Below are positions 1-8,478 of a stretch of 64,000 bases of DNA, piece by piece. A program made the position numbers and the translations under genes. Location of the stretch: positions 62,001-126,000 of the forward strand of contig NZ_MDAG01000090.1 of NCBI RefSeq assembly GCF_002876705.1, in the 5' to 3' direction. A model generated the notes under the pieces. That model was not told the DNA's origin. It made no database searches and worked only from the letters and a program-made list of their open reading frames with translations. Source of the stretch: Enterovibrio norvegicus_B. GTDB taxonomy: Bacteria > Pseudomonadota > Gammaproteobacteria > Enterobacterales > Vibrionaceae. The first letter of the stretch is position 1. Each line of letters begins with the position of its first letter.

Positions 1-1354
1 CCTTAAGCGCTGCTTGACCCACGGTTGTTGGGACAGAACCACTCACTGAGCCACACATACCCGCAGCCAATGCAAAGTCTTTGCCGACCATACTGATTTC
101 TTTCAGTACTTTAGGACCTGTGCTGATCAGCGTTGCCGATTTCAGAGGCGTGGTAACTTTGCCATTTTCAATCAAATAAGCTTCTTGCACCGCGAAGTTG
201 AATTCGCCAGTACCTGGCTGCACAGAACCACCGCCCATTTTCTTCGCGTAAATACCGCGTTCAATGCCAGCGATCATGTCATCAAATTCGGCATCGCCAG
301 CTTCGATGTAGGTGTTACGCATGCGTGAGGTCGGTGCATATTTGTAGGATTCACGACGACCCGAGCCGGTACGTTCGTAGCCCGTTTTCAAACCGCCCAT
401 GTGGTCAACCATGAAACCCGTCAGCTTACCGTCTTTAATAAGCTGCGTATGCTGGGTTTCCATGCCTTCATCATCAATGTTAATGGAGCCCCACTCGTTG
501 GTTAGGAGGCCGTTATCCACTGCATTAACAACAGGGTTGGCGATCATCTCACCCATCTTGTCGTGGAAGACGGAGGCTTTTTTCGCCACCGACGTGGTTT
601 CTAGCAGATGACCACACGCTTCGTGGAAGATAACGCCACCGAAGCCATTACCGATAACAACCGGCATTTCGCCCGAAGGACAGGCGCTCGCACCCAACTT
701 AATCAGTGCTTGTTTTGCGGCCATCTCACCGAGTGCTTCAGGATCGACGCTGGAATTAAACTCCCAACCCGACAACATGCCTGGTGCTTCATACCCTGTT
801 GATTGCTCAGAGCCTAGGGTTGCAACCACAGACGAGGCAATACGCGTGTAGTGACGGGTATCCTGAATGTGTAAGCCGGTGGAGTTGAAAATTTCAATGT
901 GCTGTTCGCGTTGTGCAATGCGGCCAATCACCTGAGAAATTTTGTCGCTTTCTGCTCGCGCTTTTGCATCGACACGTTTTAAAAAGGCAATCTTTTCTTC
1001 AACGCGGTTATCGACGGAAAACGGCATAGTCGCTGGGTGACGATCGGCATTCATGATCAGATTCAATGCACCTGCATTGGCGATTTGGTCGCGTTTATCT
1101 TTTGCGCAGAGCAGGGTAGTGACGCGTTTTAGTTTTTCTTCATCCTGACTGTTGGTGTAGCCATAAAGCACTTTATGACCAAAAAACAGGCGGATACCAA
1201 TCCCAAAATCAATGCCAGAGTTCACTTTGTCGACGTCACCCGACAGCACTTCTACGCTGCCTGAATGGTGACGCTCTACAAAGAGCTCCGCAAAGTCGGC
1301 ACCAAGAAACAGTGCATGATCAATCACCGCTTTGGCAGTGTTCGGATTTAACAT
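1..1354 (-). CDS. tldD: Metalloprotease TldD, partial (C-terminus outside window)
   Basis: Reading back from position 1354 gives 451 codons without a stop before the window edge; the family is usually about 480 residues, so only roughly the last 30 are missing. The zinc-binding HEACGH motif lies at residues 244-249, the hallmark of TldD, which with its partner TldE/PmbA forms a cytoplasmic metalloprotease that trims unfolded peptides and takes part in maturing some peptide antibiotics. The start is an ATG preceded by a strong GGAGGAAGG ribosome site. The partner gene tldE is not in this window, which is normal because the two are often unlinked. A short hairpin (1370-1400) lies just ahead of the ribosome site. 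Confidence 0.95.
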   Translation of the reverse strand, partial: MLNPNTAKAVIDHALFLGADFAELFVERHHSGSVEVLSGDVDKVNSGIDFGIGIRLFFGHKVLYGYTNSQDEEKLKRVTTLLCAKDKRDQIANAGALNLIMNADRHPATMPFSVDNRVEEKIAFLKRVDAKARAESDKISQVIGRIAQREQHIEIFNSTGLHIQDTRHYTRIASSVVATLGSEQSTGYEAPGMLSGWEFNSSVDPEALGEMAAKQALIKLGASACPSGEMPVVIGNGFGGVIFHEACGHLLETTSVAKKASVFHDKMGEMIANPVVNAVDNGLLTNEWGSINIDDEGMETQHTQLIKDGKLTGFMVDHMGGLKTGYERTGSGRRESYKYAPTSRMRNTYIEAGDAEFDDMIAGIERGIYAKKMGGGSVQPGTGEFNFAVQEAYLIENGKVTTPLKSATLISTGPKVLKEISMVGKDFALAAGMCGSVSGSVPTTVGQAALK

Positions 1355-1369
1355 TCCTTCCTCCTTTAT

Positions 1370-1400
1370 ATACCCAAGTATTTTTACAGGGCTTGGGTAT
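1370..1400 (-). promoter_or_regulatory. Hairpin in the tldD leader
   Basis: Nine-base perfect arms ATACCCAAG and CTTGGGTAT with a 13-base loop lie directly upstream of the tldD ribosome site. The arm ends match the outer bases of the dispersed repeat at 42877-43140, so this may be a tiny relic of that family. No T-run follows on the minus strand, so it is not an obvious terminator. Function unknown. Confidence 0.45.
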
Positions 1401-1764
1401 CCAGAATTGGCTCTTTTTTTAGCCTTAACACTTTCAGAGTATCAGGTCGGTAAACGAGCACCAATAATCTTTACCTTTTAGTGATATAGGATTAAACAAT
1501 CGATGCTTTTTTGGTGGTTTTATGACCAAAAATCACAGGTGTATTAGAGTGAGTGACAGCATTTACATGCATTAGATGATGGATAGGTATTGATGTAAGT
1601 ACGTGTCAGTGGACGTCGTTCACCTTTGCTCATTTGTTCAGAGTTATTCATATAGAATCAGACCACAAAAATCGCTTTTATCCCCTCAACAGCCTGATAC
1701 ACTTCTGCCATCCCGCAATTTTGATAGCGCGCTCAGACGCGTACTCGGTACATGGATATAAACA
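1401..1764. other. Divergent intergenic region tldD/yeiR
   Basis: About 360 bases between the tldD leader hairpin and yeiR should hold promoters for both genes. A small palindrome, TTTTGGT/ACCAAAA, lies at 1509-1531. No coding sequence or convincing promoter hexamers could be picked out by eye. Confidence 0.4.
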
Positions 1765-2748
1765 ATGGCTCAAAAACTGACGAAACAAGTCCCTACCAAC
1801 ATCATCACTGGCTTTCTGGGTGTTGGGAAAACCACGGCGATTTTAAACCTCCTCAAACAAAAACCTGCAGATGAAAACTGGGCTGTATTGGTGAATGAGT
1901 TTGGAGAAGTTGGCGTTGATGGCGCGTTTCTCAGTGAGCAAGGTGCGCTGGTTAAAGAAGTACCGGGCGGCTGCATGTGCTGTGTGGCTGGCCTACCCAT
2001 GGCTATCGGCATTAATGCCCTGTTGGCGCAAAACCCTGACCGCCTATTGATTGAACCTACAGGGCTCGGTCATCCAAAAGACATCATCGGCAAATTACTT
2101 TCTGAGCATTACGAAAACTACATTGCGCTGAATGCGACGATTACCTTGGTGGATCCACGTAATTTTGCTGACGAGAAATACACGACAAACCAGAACTTCC
2201 AAGATCAGCTCGCCTTGGCCGATGTGGTTGTGGCGAACAAAATCGACATGTGCACCGAGCAAGATCGCGCGGCATTTGATGACTACGTACGTGCGTCTGA
2301 GATTCCAAAACTGGCATTAGGGTACGTGGAGCAAGGTCAACTTGATCCTGCTTGGTTGATGCTGCCGCGTGCTAACCGTGATGCGCAATTTGGTCACCAT
2401 CACTCGCACGACGATGATGAAATGCCAGCCTTTGAACTTGAGCCGGGAGAGACATTCCGACGCAAAGAAAACAAAGGGCAGGGGTATGTCAGTTGTGGCT
2501 GGATTTTCGAACCAACGACCGTTTTCCCGTTTGATGCCTTGTACGGGCTGTTTGCAAATTTAAACGCTGAACGCGTTAAAGCGGTCATGAAAACGGACGA
2601 TGGAATGTTTGCCTTCAATGTCGTTAACCAAATGGTCACGGTCAATCCAGTGAGTCTTGACGGTGTCGAATCACGTGTTGAAGTGATTGATAAAAACCCA
2701 TTACCGTGGGATGAACTCGAAGATATTCTGCTTTCCTTCATCGTATAG
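1765..2748 (+). CDS. yeiR: Zinc-binding GTPase YeiR (COG0523 family)
   Basis: A 327-residue protein close in length and sequence to E. coli YeiR (328). The Walker A motif GVGKTT is at residues 19-24 and the metal-binding CMCC motif, typical of COG0523 metal chaperone GTPases, is at 70-73. A histidine/aspartate-rich stretch near residues 210-218 probably also binds zinc. The family couples GTP hydrolysis to delivery of metal, mostly zinc, to client proteins in the cytoplasm; the client here is unknown. The ATG at 1765 lacks a clear ribosome site but lines up with the family N-terminus. The C-terminal CobW_C-like domain (about 235-320) is intact. Confidence 0.93.
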   Translation: MAQKLTKQVPTNIITGFLGVGKTTAILNLLKQKPADENWAVLVNEFGEVGVDGAFLSEQGALVKEVPGGCMCCVAGLPMAIGINALLAQNPDRLLIEPTGLGHPKDIIGKLLSEHYENYIALNATITLVDPRNFADEKYTTNQNFQDQLALADVVVANKIDMCTEQDRAAFDDYVRASEIPKLALGYVEQGQLDPAWLMLPRANRDAQFGHHHSHDDDEMPAFELEPGETFRRKENKGQGYVSCGWIFEPTTVFPFDALYGLFANLNAERVKAVMKTDDGMFAFNVVNQMVTVNPVSLDGVESRVEVIDKNPLPWDELEDILLSFIV

Positions 2749-2756
2749 ACTTTCTT

Positions 2757-2778
2757 GCCCCAAATACCCATTTGGGGC
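2757..2778 (+). terminator. Hairpin after yeiR
   Basis: Perfect nine-base arms GCCCCAAAT/ATTTGGGGC begin 9 bases after the yeiR stop. There is no T-run, so it may be a weak or factor-assisted stop or an RNA-stabilising hairpin between yeiR and the next gene. Confidence 0.45.
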
Positions 2779-2805
2779 ATTCACGCTGACGTGGAGAACA
2801 CTCGG

Positions 2806-3207
2806 ATGTTGCCAGAAATTCAACGTAAGATAGCGACGTATCCAGATGACGTAAGAGCACATTTTTCTGCCGTGGAAGCGTTGATCTATGAGGTGGCTGA
2901 ATCCCTAGACAAGTCAGTCGAAGAGAGTGTGAAGTGGGGGGAAGCAAGTTACCTCGTGAAAGGTGGGACAGCTATCCGTATCGATTGGAAAACGCGTTCT
3001 CCTGAATCACTGTGTTTGTTCTTTAATTGCAAAACATTACTTATCGACACCTTTAGAGAGGTGTTGCCTGATGCCTTTGAATATCAAGGTAACCGAGAGT
3101 TACGTTTCCCTGTCCATTCCCCCCTTCCTGTTGAACCGCTTCGCATTTGTATTGCTGCAGCGATGTGCTATCAAACACGTAAACATGACCCTTTACTCGG
3201 TTTATAA
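2806..3207 (+). CDS. DUF1801 domain protein
   Basis: A 133-residue cytoplasmic protein resembling the DUF1801 family (YdhG-like fold), recognisable from the KWGEASYLV segment and the later ELRFPVHSPLP segment. DUF1801 proteins have no established biochemical function. I chose the ATG at 2806, behind GGAG, over the in-frame TTG at 2755, because the extra 17 codons would fall inside the hairpin that follows yeiR. The gene lies 57 bases after yeiR on the same strand and may be cotranscribed with it. Confidence 0.75.
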   Translation: MLPEIQRKIATYPDDVRAHFSAVEALIYEVAESLDKSVEESVKWGEASYLVKGGTAIRIDWKTRSPESLCLFFNCKTLLIDTFREVLPDAFEYQGNRELRFPVHSPLPVEPLRICIAAAMCYQTRKHDPLLGL

Positions 3208-3213
3208 AATAGA

Positions 3214-3279
3214 GCCGCAATTATTACATTGAATGCCTAATAAAGTGTGCATTGCGGCATGTTTATGGGCATTTTTTTT
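3214..3279 (+). terminator. Possible terminator after the DUF1801 gene
   Basis: Arms GCCGCAAT/ATTGCGGC at 3214-3221 and 3251-3258 enclose a long loop; an alternative pairing of AATGCC with GGCATT ends in an eight-T run at 3272-3279. The T-run supports termination, but the stem is not compact. Confidence 0.4.
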
Positions 3280-3349
3280 GCGCCGTTCCGTCAGGTTCTG
3301 AATAATCCAAATCATAATAATTATGACGATCGGCTCGAAAAGGTTTTCA

Positions 3350-3847
3350 ATGCTTACTCGCTTTAGCTATGCCTATGGAAGTACGCTTTACGTACAAATT
3401 TGGAATGACAGACTGCGTATTCTTGATGGAAAAACAGGAAATACGTTCGATGAATCGCCACTGGTTGCTTGGCACGCAGACAAGCCGTGGCGCAAACGCT
3501 TTGCTGGTTTCGGCGATGAGGTAAAGACGCTGGATGAAAACCACATTATCAAGAACCCGTTTGACCATCCCCGCAGCTTGATTGCCGATATTGAGACTGG
3601 TTCGGTGTTACTGCGCTGTGCCATGACAAGTTTGATTCAGCGAAATTTCTTCACCAGCCGAATTCAAGTGATTTTACACCCCATGACATGCGTAGAAGGG
3701 GGCTTAACATCGGTTGAGCAGAAAGCCTTTAAAACCATGGCGCATGACGCGGGTGTGAGTGATGTATTTCTCTATTGGGGAGAGCCGCTTGAAGCCCATC
3801 AACTCACCGTTGATGGACTGTCGACACCGCAATTGCAGCAAGGGTGA
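3350..3847 (+). CDS. Short MreB-like protein (N-terminal actin subdomain only)
   Basis: The 165 residues align by eye with the first half of the bacterial actin MreB: a GSTLYVQIW segment in place of the phosphate-1 loop, an SPLVA segment, an AFGDEV-type motif, then a region matching the 'PL-DGVIADF' and 'P--VEKRA' stretches of MreB. MreB proper is about 345 residues. The phosphate-2 and adenosine motifs are absent and the protein ends at a normal stop, so it cannot form a complete ATP-binding cleft. Similar short proteins labelled MreB occur in other vibrios, as far as I recall. The ATG at 3350 follows AAAAGG; an upstream in-frame ATG at 3323 is possible. Confidence 0.65.
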   Translation: MLTRFSYAYGSTLYVQIWNDRLRILDGKTGNTFDESPLVAWHADKPWRKRFAGFGDEVKTLDENHIIKNPFDHPRSLIADIETGSVLLRCAMTSLIQRNFFTSRIQVILHPMTCVEGGLTSVEQKAFKTMAHDAGVSDVFLYWGEPLEAHQLTVDGLSTPQLQQG

Positions 3848-4129
3848 TTACGCAGGGAGAATATTGTTTCTCACCAATCCACGGCGGACATTCGTACAGA
3901 GCTTGCCGAAACGTCGAATTTCATCGAAGTTAGGATCGACGCCGCGATTCATGGCGGATTCCCAGTAAGACAATTCGCTGTCTACGAGCTCCAGAAGCTT
4001 TTTGGGGCATCCGATACAAGAATTGTCTGGGCCGCAGACAAAGGTATCTGATTCGTACAAGGGTAATTCCTGCTTTACCTGCTCAATGATGAGTCTCATT
4101 GCATCCATGCGAGTCGGTTTTTTGGCCAT
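3848..4129 (-). CDS. Conserved small cysteine-containing protein, unknown function
   Basis: A 93-residue protein with a C-x5-C-x2-C cluster (CGPDNSCIGC) in the middle, followed by a predicted amphipathic helix, suggesting metal binding or a redox role. I do not recognise a named family. Its stop codon directly abuts that of the convergent MreB-like gene, with no base between them, so transcription of the two may interfere. The start ATG is preceded by GAGGTAGAACC. No signal peptide or membrane segment is seen. Confidence 0.65.
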   Translation of the reverse strand: MAKKPTRMDAMRLIIEQVKQELPLYESDTFVCGPDNSCIGCPKKLLELVDSELSYWESAMNRGVDPNFDEIRRFGKLCTNVRRGLVRNNILPA

Positions 4130-4431
4130 GGTTCTACCTCGCTCACAAGAAGGCGCTGATTCTATGCCTGCCCCTCAAAAATGTCGATAGGGTCGCAAAA
4201 TAGGGCACTGTTCCTGCTGTGGCGTTATGTGAACGCTTTGTCTCAAATGCCTTCTTACCGTGAACCGTGATGCTGGCCACTATCGGTCATCACATAAAAT
4301 CTACTGTCGGGTGACGGTTTCAACTGCCCTGGTTGTTTTGTATGGTGGTGTACAGGATGAGGTTCTGTCTGTGCTACAGCTGAATGTGTTTGTTGAGTGA
4401 ACAGCCTCAATGCAGGAAAAGGAGAGTTAAC
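4130..4431. other. Intergenic region
   Basis: About 300 bases separate two divergent genes. No open frame with a plausible ribosome site was found, and no strong hairpin or clear promoter could be identified by eye. Confidence 0.35.
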
Positions 4432-4854
4432 ATGGCAGAGAAAGCATTCCCCTACAAAGGACAATGCCTGTGTGGGCAGATTACATATGAAGTGGCGGTG
4501 ATTGAGCCTGCAATGGGACACTGCCACTGCAGTATGTGCCGTAAATTTCATGGCGCAGCGTTTGCGACCTTGGGAGAGGCAAAAGCCGAGAATTTTAGGT
4601 TCACGACGGGTAAAGATAAGTTAAAAACCTATCAAGCTGAAAATGGTACAAAACGTACCTTCTGCGAGGATTGCGGTTCGAGTTTATTGTTTGAAGCATC
4701 CAACAGCGACGGTAGCTTGGTTGAGTTTTCGCTAGGCACGCTGGATAGCGACATTGCGTTGAAACCTGACGCGCACATCTTCACCCAGTATCAAGCGCAA
4801 TGGTATGACATTACGGATGATTTGCCCATTTTCCCAGAAGGGCGAAATAGCTAA
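4432..4854 (+). CDS. GFA-family zinc protein
   Basis: A 140-residue member of the family named after glutathione-dependent formaldehyde-activating enzyme (Gfa). Cysteines at 12, 14, 31, 33, 36, 78 and 81 match the two zinc sites of the fold (CLC, CHCSMC and CEDC motifs). Most members have unknown substrates, and formaldehyde chemistry should not be assumed for this one. The ATG at 4432 follows AAAGGAGAG; a 16-codon upstream extension is not supported. The gene stands alone and ends at a terminator shared with the convergent desaturase. Confidence 0.88.
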   Translation: MAEKAFPYKGQCLCGQITYEVAVIEPAMGHCHCSMCRKFHGAAFATLGEAKAENFRFTTGKDKLKTYQAENGTKRTFCEDCGSSLLFEASNSDGSLVEFSLGTLDSDIALKPDAHIFTQYQAQWYDITDDLPIFPEGRNS

Positions 4855-4901
4855 TTCTTTACGCCTATGACCACAAGACTTGAGGATAAGGCTTAAAACG
4901 A

Positions 4902-4927
4902 AAAAAGGCAGCGTGAGCTGCCTTTTT
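4902..4927. terminator. Bidirectional terminator
   Basis: A-rich arm, GGCAGC/GCTGCC stem and T-rich arm lie between the convergent GFA-family gene and the desaturase. The hairpin has a T-run in both directions. Confidence 0.85.
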
Positions 4928-4944
4928 GGTTTTGTTGAATCGGT

Positions 4945-6078
4945 TTACGCGTAGCTTGCCGTGAGGGTCTGCCAGTTGCGTTTTTGCTGATGAAATTCAG
5001 ATTTCAGAATTTGAAGTTGTTGAACCAAAATTGCGGCTTCATATTTCTTCAAAAGGTTCTTCTTTTTCATATCAATCAAACGCTTTTTCGCTTCGTAATA
5101 ATCACTCATGCGAGCAACGAGCGCTTCATATTCTTGTTCGATGATTTGTACGCGGTATGAACCGTTCGGGCTAACACTCAAACGTGCTTGAATGTTCTTC
5201 AACAGCATGGTGGCGCGTGCTTTTTCAATGCGGTCCGGCGGTGTGACGCGAAGTTTCTTTGTAAGCCCCAGCCAGCTGCCTGATTTGATTAACCATTTTG
5301 TCGGGTCGAATTGCCACCAGTAGATGCCATTGCGGTAATCATTTTCAAAGATGTGGTGGAAGTTGTGGTAACCCTCACCAAAGGTCAAAAATGCTAGGAA
5401 TCCGTTGTCACGCGCAGAGTTCTTCTCTGTGTATGGACGTGTTCCCCAGATGTGCGCCAACGAATTGATAAAAAAGGTGCAGTGGTGGTTGAGTACAAGG
5501 CGTGTAAAGCCAATCAATATGATGGCACCCCAGAGATCACCGTGGAGAAGACCAAAGACAATGGGCACACCGAAGTTCATGATGAACACCAGTGGTAGGT
5601 AATATTTATGCTGCCACATAACGATTTTATCTTTCTGTAAATCGCGACAGTTTGAGTAATCAGAATAGCGGTGCTGCTGATATTCACGCAACATCCAGCC
5701 GATGTGAGAATACCAGAAGCCACGACCCGCTGAATAAGGGTCTACATCGTTATCATCAACGTGACGGTGATGCACGCGGTGGTCTGAAGACCAATGAAGA
5801 ATGCTGTTTTGAAGTGCGTATGCCCCGCCAAGGGCGAAGATAAACTTGAGGGCAGGGTGGGCTTCGTAGGTTTTGTGCGACCAGAGACGATGGTAACCCG
5901 CGGTAATGGACATTCCACTAAAGGTGAACCCGATGAGTAACATGGCAATTTGTGCCCAATCGAATCCGTGATACCAAGCCCATACTGGTGTGCCAATAGC
6001 GGCAACTGAGAACGTGACAACAAACACCGAAAGGTTCAACCAAATGATTGGCGGTTTTTCTTTTTGATTTGATTCCAT
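4945..6078 (-). CDS. Acyl-CoA / fatty acid delta-9-type desaturase
   Basis: This 377-residue membrane di-iron desaturase has the three histidine boxes: HRLWSH (63-68), HRVHH (100-104) and HNFHH (238-242). Hydrophobic segments near 11-35, 42-60, 76-95 and 160-195 fit the four-helix topology of stearoyl-CoA-type desaturases, which insert a double bond into acyl chains using oxygen. The final 85 or so residues are charged and predicted coiled coil, beyond the catalytic core. I chose the ATG at 6078 because the longer reading frame would run through the promoter and operator at 6097-6143. The gene is monocistronic and probably controlled by a fatty-acid regulator. Confidence 0.92.
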   Translation of the reverse strand: MESNQKEKPPIIWLNLSVFVVTFSVAAIGTPVWAWYHGFDWAQIAMLLIGFTFSGMSITAGYHRLWSHKTYEAHPALKFIFALGGAYALQNSILHWSSDHRVHHRHVDDNDVDPYSAGRGFWYSHIGWMLREYQQHRYSDYSNCRDLQKDKIVMWQHKYYLPLVFIMNFGVPIVFGLLHGDLWGAIILIGFTRLVLNHHCTFFINSLAHIWGTRPYTEKNSARDNGFLAFLTFGEGYHNFHHIFENDYRNGIYWWQFDPTKWLIKSGSWLGLTKKLRVTPPDRIEKARATMLLKNIQARLSVSPNGSYRVQIIEQEYEALVARMSDYYEAKKRLIDMKKKNLLKKYEAAILVQQLQILKSEFHQQKRNWQTLTASYA

Positions 6079-6096
6079 TTTAAATATCAAAATTCC

Positions 6097-6114
6097 AGCG
6101 TACACATGTACGCT
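6097..6114. promoter_or_regulatory. FabR/DesT-like operator of the desaturase
   Basis: AGCGTACA-CA-TGTACGCT is an 18-base site with perfect eight-base arms, placed over the expected transcription start and 18 bases before the desaturase ATG. Its form resembles the operators of FabR and DesT, which control unsaturated fatty acid genes. The position suits a repressor. The regulator gene is not in this window. Confidence 0.65.
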
Positions 6115-6143
6115 AGAATAGTGCCCGCTGAGAGGGGGGTCAA
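6115..6143 (-). promoter_or_regulatory. Sigma-70 promoter of the desaturase
   Basis: On the minus strand TTGACC (6138-6143), a 17-base spacer and TATTCT (6115-6120) form a good -35/-10 pair. The predicted start of transcription falls inside the palindrome at 6097-6114. Confidence 0.7.
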
Positions 6144-6261
6144 GATGGCTGTTAACAATTTGTCTCAATTTCGCAGAGAATTGTGACCACGCGATAAGCC
6201 ACAAATAAAAGAGTGAAATGAATCACGCCCATTTCACTCCTTTTCGATTCATCCAAGTCAA

Positions 6262-7200
6262 CTAACGTAAGGCTATTTGTCCATTTTCATACGTTAGTCC
6301 ATTTTCTATGTCGTCTTTTATTAACGCGGCGCCATCCAAATCAACCAATACGGCATGGGCTGCAATAGGAAGGCCTGCGCGCATCGCGATAGAGCTGCCT
6401 AACATGCAACCGACCATGATCTGCATGCCGTTCTCTCGGGCTGTACGCTCTAATTCAAACGCCCCCGTTAATCCGCCTGTTTTATCGAGCTTGATGTTTA
6501 CCATCTGATATTTGCCGATCAGATTGGTCACATCATCCGCGGTATGACAGCTTTCATCCGCACACAGGGGAATGGGGCTGTTGATGCCTTTGAGCGCTTC
6601 ATCCTCTCCCGCAGGAAGAGGCTGCTCAATCATTGCAATGTTCAGTGGAGCAATGTGTTTGATGGTTTCAGGAATGTCTAACGATCCCCAAGCTTCATTG
6701 GCATCGACAATGAGAATGGCATCTGGTGCTTCGGTTCGCACCGCTTGTAGGCGTTCAAATACAAGATCAGCATTCAGCTTCACTTTGATCAGCGTGGCGC
6801 CTTGAGTAATGTATTGGCGCGTTTCTTCGGCCATTTCTTGTGGCGATGCGATCGAGACCGTCATTGCTGTGGTGATGGCCGCTGGCAAATCGAAGTTTGC
6901 TGGAAAAGTAGGTTCTTCGAGTTGCCATAATGCGCAATCTAACGCGTTACGCGCTGCTCCGGGGGGCAGAAGGTGCATTAATGTTGCGCGATCAAAATCA
7001 GTGCCTTGAAGCGATTCAATTTGTTCCATTACGCTGTCGAAGCTTTCACCGTATCGACCTGTCGGAGAGCATTCTCCGATACCGACGCTGCCGTTTTTCT
7101 CGACAGTGACTTGCAGTACCTCCGCTTCGGTGCGTGAGCCTCGAGAAATCGTAAAGGCGCGCTTTAACTGGTAGGTAACAACATTGGCAGTAATGTTCAT
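6262..7200 (-). CDS. dgcA: N-acetyl-D-glutamate racemase DgcA (enolase superfamily)
   Basis: A 312-residue enolase-superfamily enzyme of the dipeptide-epimerase branch. The catalytic set is present: lysines 139 and 141 (KVK), metal ligands Asp166, Glu192 and Asp215, and lysines 237/240 in KLDKTGG. In the D-glutamate pathway described in marine bacteria, DgcN first N-acetylates D-glutamate and DgcA racemises the product. The pairing here with dgcN, overlapping by four bases (ATGA), is the main reason for choosing DgcA over L-Ala-D/L-Glu epimerase (YcjG), which works on murein peptides. No transporter or deacetylase follows in the operon. Confidence 0.85.
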   Translation of the reverse strand: MNITANVVTYQLKRAFTISRGSRTEAEVLQVTVEKNGSVGIGECSPTGRYGESFDSVMEQIESLQGTDFDRATLMHLLPPGAARNALDCALWQLEEPTFPANFDLPAAITTAMTVSIASPQEMAEETRQYITQGATLIKVKLNADLVFERLQAVRTEAPDAILIVDANEAWGSLDIPETIKHIAPLNIAMIEQPLPAGEDEALKGINSPIPLCADESCHTADDVTNLIGKYQMVNIKLDKTGGLTGAFELERTARENGMQIMVGCMLGSSIAMRAGLPIAAHAVLVDLDGAALIKDDIENGLTYENGQIALR

Positions 7201-8216
7201 GCATTCTCCTCAAAAACAGTGACGAGGTGATCGACAATGTTTTCCACACCGAATCTTACCGGATCGGTCGCCGGCAGCTTAAACGCATCACTCACTTCTT
7301 TAAGATAGTTGATGGCATCTTCTTCGTTCAGTGACGATGTGTTGATGGCGACGCCTACAAAGCGTGGGTTTGGATTGGTCAATGTGCCCAAACGCAGTGC
7401 CAGTGACATGATGTCTTCCATTTTCGGCATAGGTACATGTGGCATGTGGCGAATGTGGTCACGGTTTACTTCATGACAAAGTACAAGTGCATCTGGTTGC
7501 GCGCCATGCAGCAAGCCCATGGTGACACCTGAGAAAGCGGGATTAAGTAGCGAACCTTGTCCTTCGATCAATTGCCAATGATCAGGGGCACAATCTGGAG
7601 AAATAGACTCTACCGCACCTGCGATGAAGTCAGAGATGACAGCGTCAACCGCAATGCCGCTGCCTTCAATCAAAATACCGGTTTGGCCTGTTGCGCAGAA
7701 CGAGGTAGACAGATCGCGCGCTTTCATGGCTTTTTCAAGCGCAAGGGTGGTAAACATCTTGCCGACAGAACAATCGGTACCGATGGTCAACAGGCGCTTT
7801 CCAGAGCGCTTAACACCAGACCCAACATCGAGTTTTTGCGTTGAGTGACGTAAATCGAACAGTTCAACACCGGCTTTTTCCGCGGCATCGACAATCGCAG
7901 GGACATCGGTTAAGCGCTGGTGTAAACCAGATGCCACATGCATGCCTTTCTCAATGGCCGATACAATTAAAGGGATCCAGCTCTCTGCCAACACACCGCC
8001 CGCATTGGCTGTGCCTAATACAAAGGTTTTCGCGCCATGCGCTATCGCCGCGTCGATGTCCATGTCAGGCAGCCCGAGTGACGGCACATCCTCATTGAGG
8101 CGCATTTGGCCGATACATTTCTCAGGACGCCAGTAGTGGATGCCGCGCGCTGTTTTTATTGCCAATGGATCTTTGTTATCGCCAAGCATAAGCATGTAAG
8201 GGGCTGGAATGTTCAT
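7197..8216 (-). CDS. dgcN: D-glutamate N-acetyltransferase DgcN (DUF1611)
   Basis: A 339-residue DUF1611 protein with an N-terminal Rossmann-like domain and a C-terminal P-loop domain; GTDCSVGKM at 146-154 is the nucleotide-loop motif. DUF1611 members next to an enolase-superfamily racemase have been identified as DgcN, which acetylates D-glutamate. It is the first gene of the operon, with a strong AAAGGAG site 5 bases before the ATG. The divergent LysR gene at 8626 is the likely regulator. Confidence 0.85.
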   Translation of the reverse strand: MNIPAPYMLMLGDNKDPLAIKTARGIHYWRPEKCIGQMRLNEDVPSLGLPDMDIDAAIAHGAKTFVLGTANAGGVLAESWIPLIVSAIEKGMHVASGLHQRLTDVPAIVDAAEKAGVELFDLRHSTQKLDVGSGVKRSGKRLLTIGTDCSVGKMFTTLALEKAMKARDLSTSFCATGQTGILIEGSGIAVDAVISDFIAGAVESISPDCAPDHWQLIEGQGSLLNPAFSGVTMGLLHGAQPDALVLCHEVNRDHIRHMPHVPMPKMEDIMSLALRLGTLTNPNPRFVGVAINTSSLNEEDAINYLKEVSDAFKLPATDPVRFGVENIVDHLVTVFEENA

Positions 8217-8478
8217 GGGTCTCCTTTATACCTCTATCAATACTGTCGTCGATGTGGCGAAGAGCGGTAGCGCTTGTTGGGGCACGATCAACGAAGTGAA
8301 TGTCTGTTTCTAGTGTGATGCTCTTACTATAGGTTTCTATGCGGCTCGCGATAAATGCCGTTTTCGAGAGGGTAATGCGTAAACGGTATGGAAAATGGAC
8401 GATTACGTGATCAGTAGCAAATCATTGCCCTGATAAAATGCAACTCCATCGATATACTGATGATGATTGAAGCGCAAT
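8217..8478. other. dgcN promoter region
   Basis: About 260 non-repeat bases upstream of dgcN, expected to carry the dgcNA promoter and LysR binding sites. No hexamers or T-N11-A site could be fixed with confidence by eye. Confidence 0.35.
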
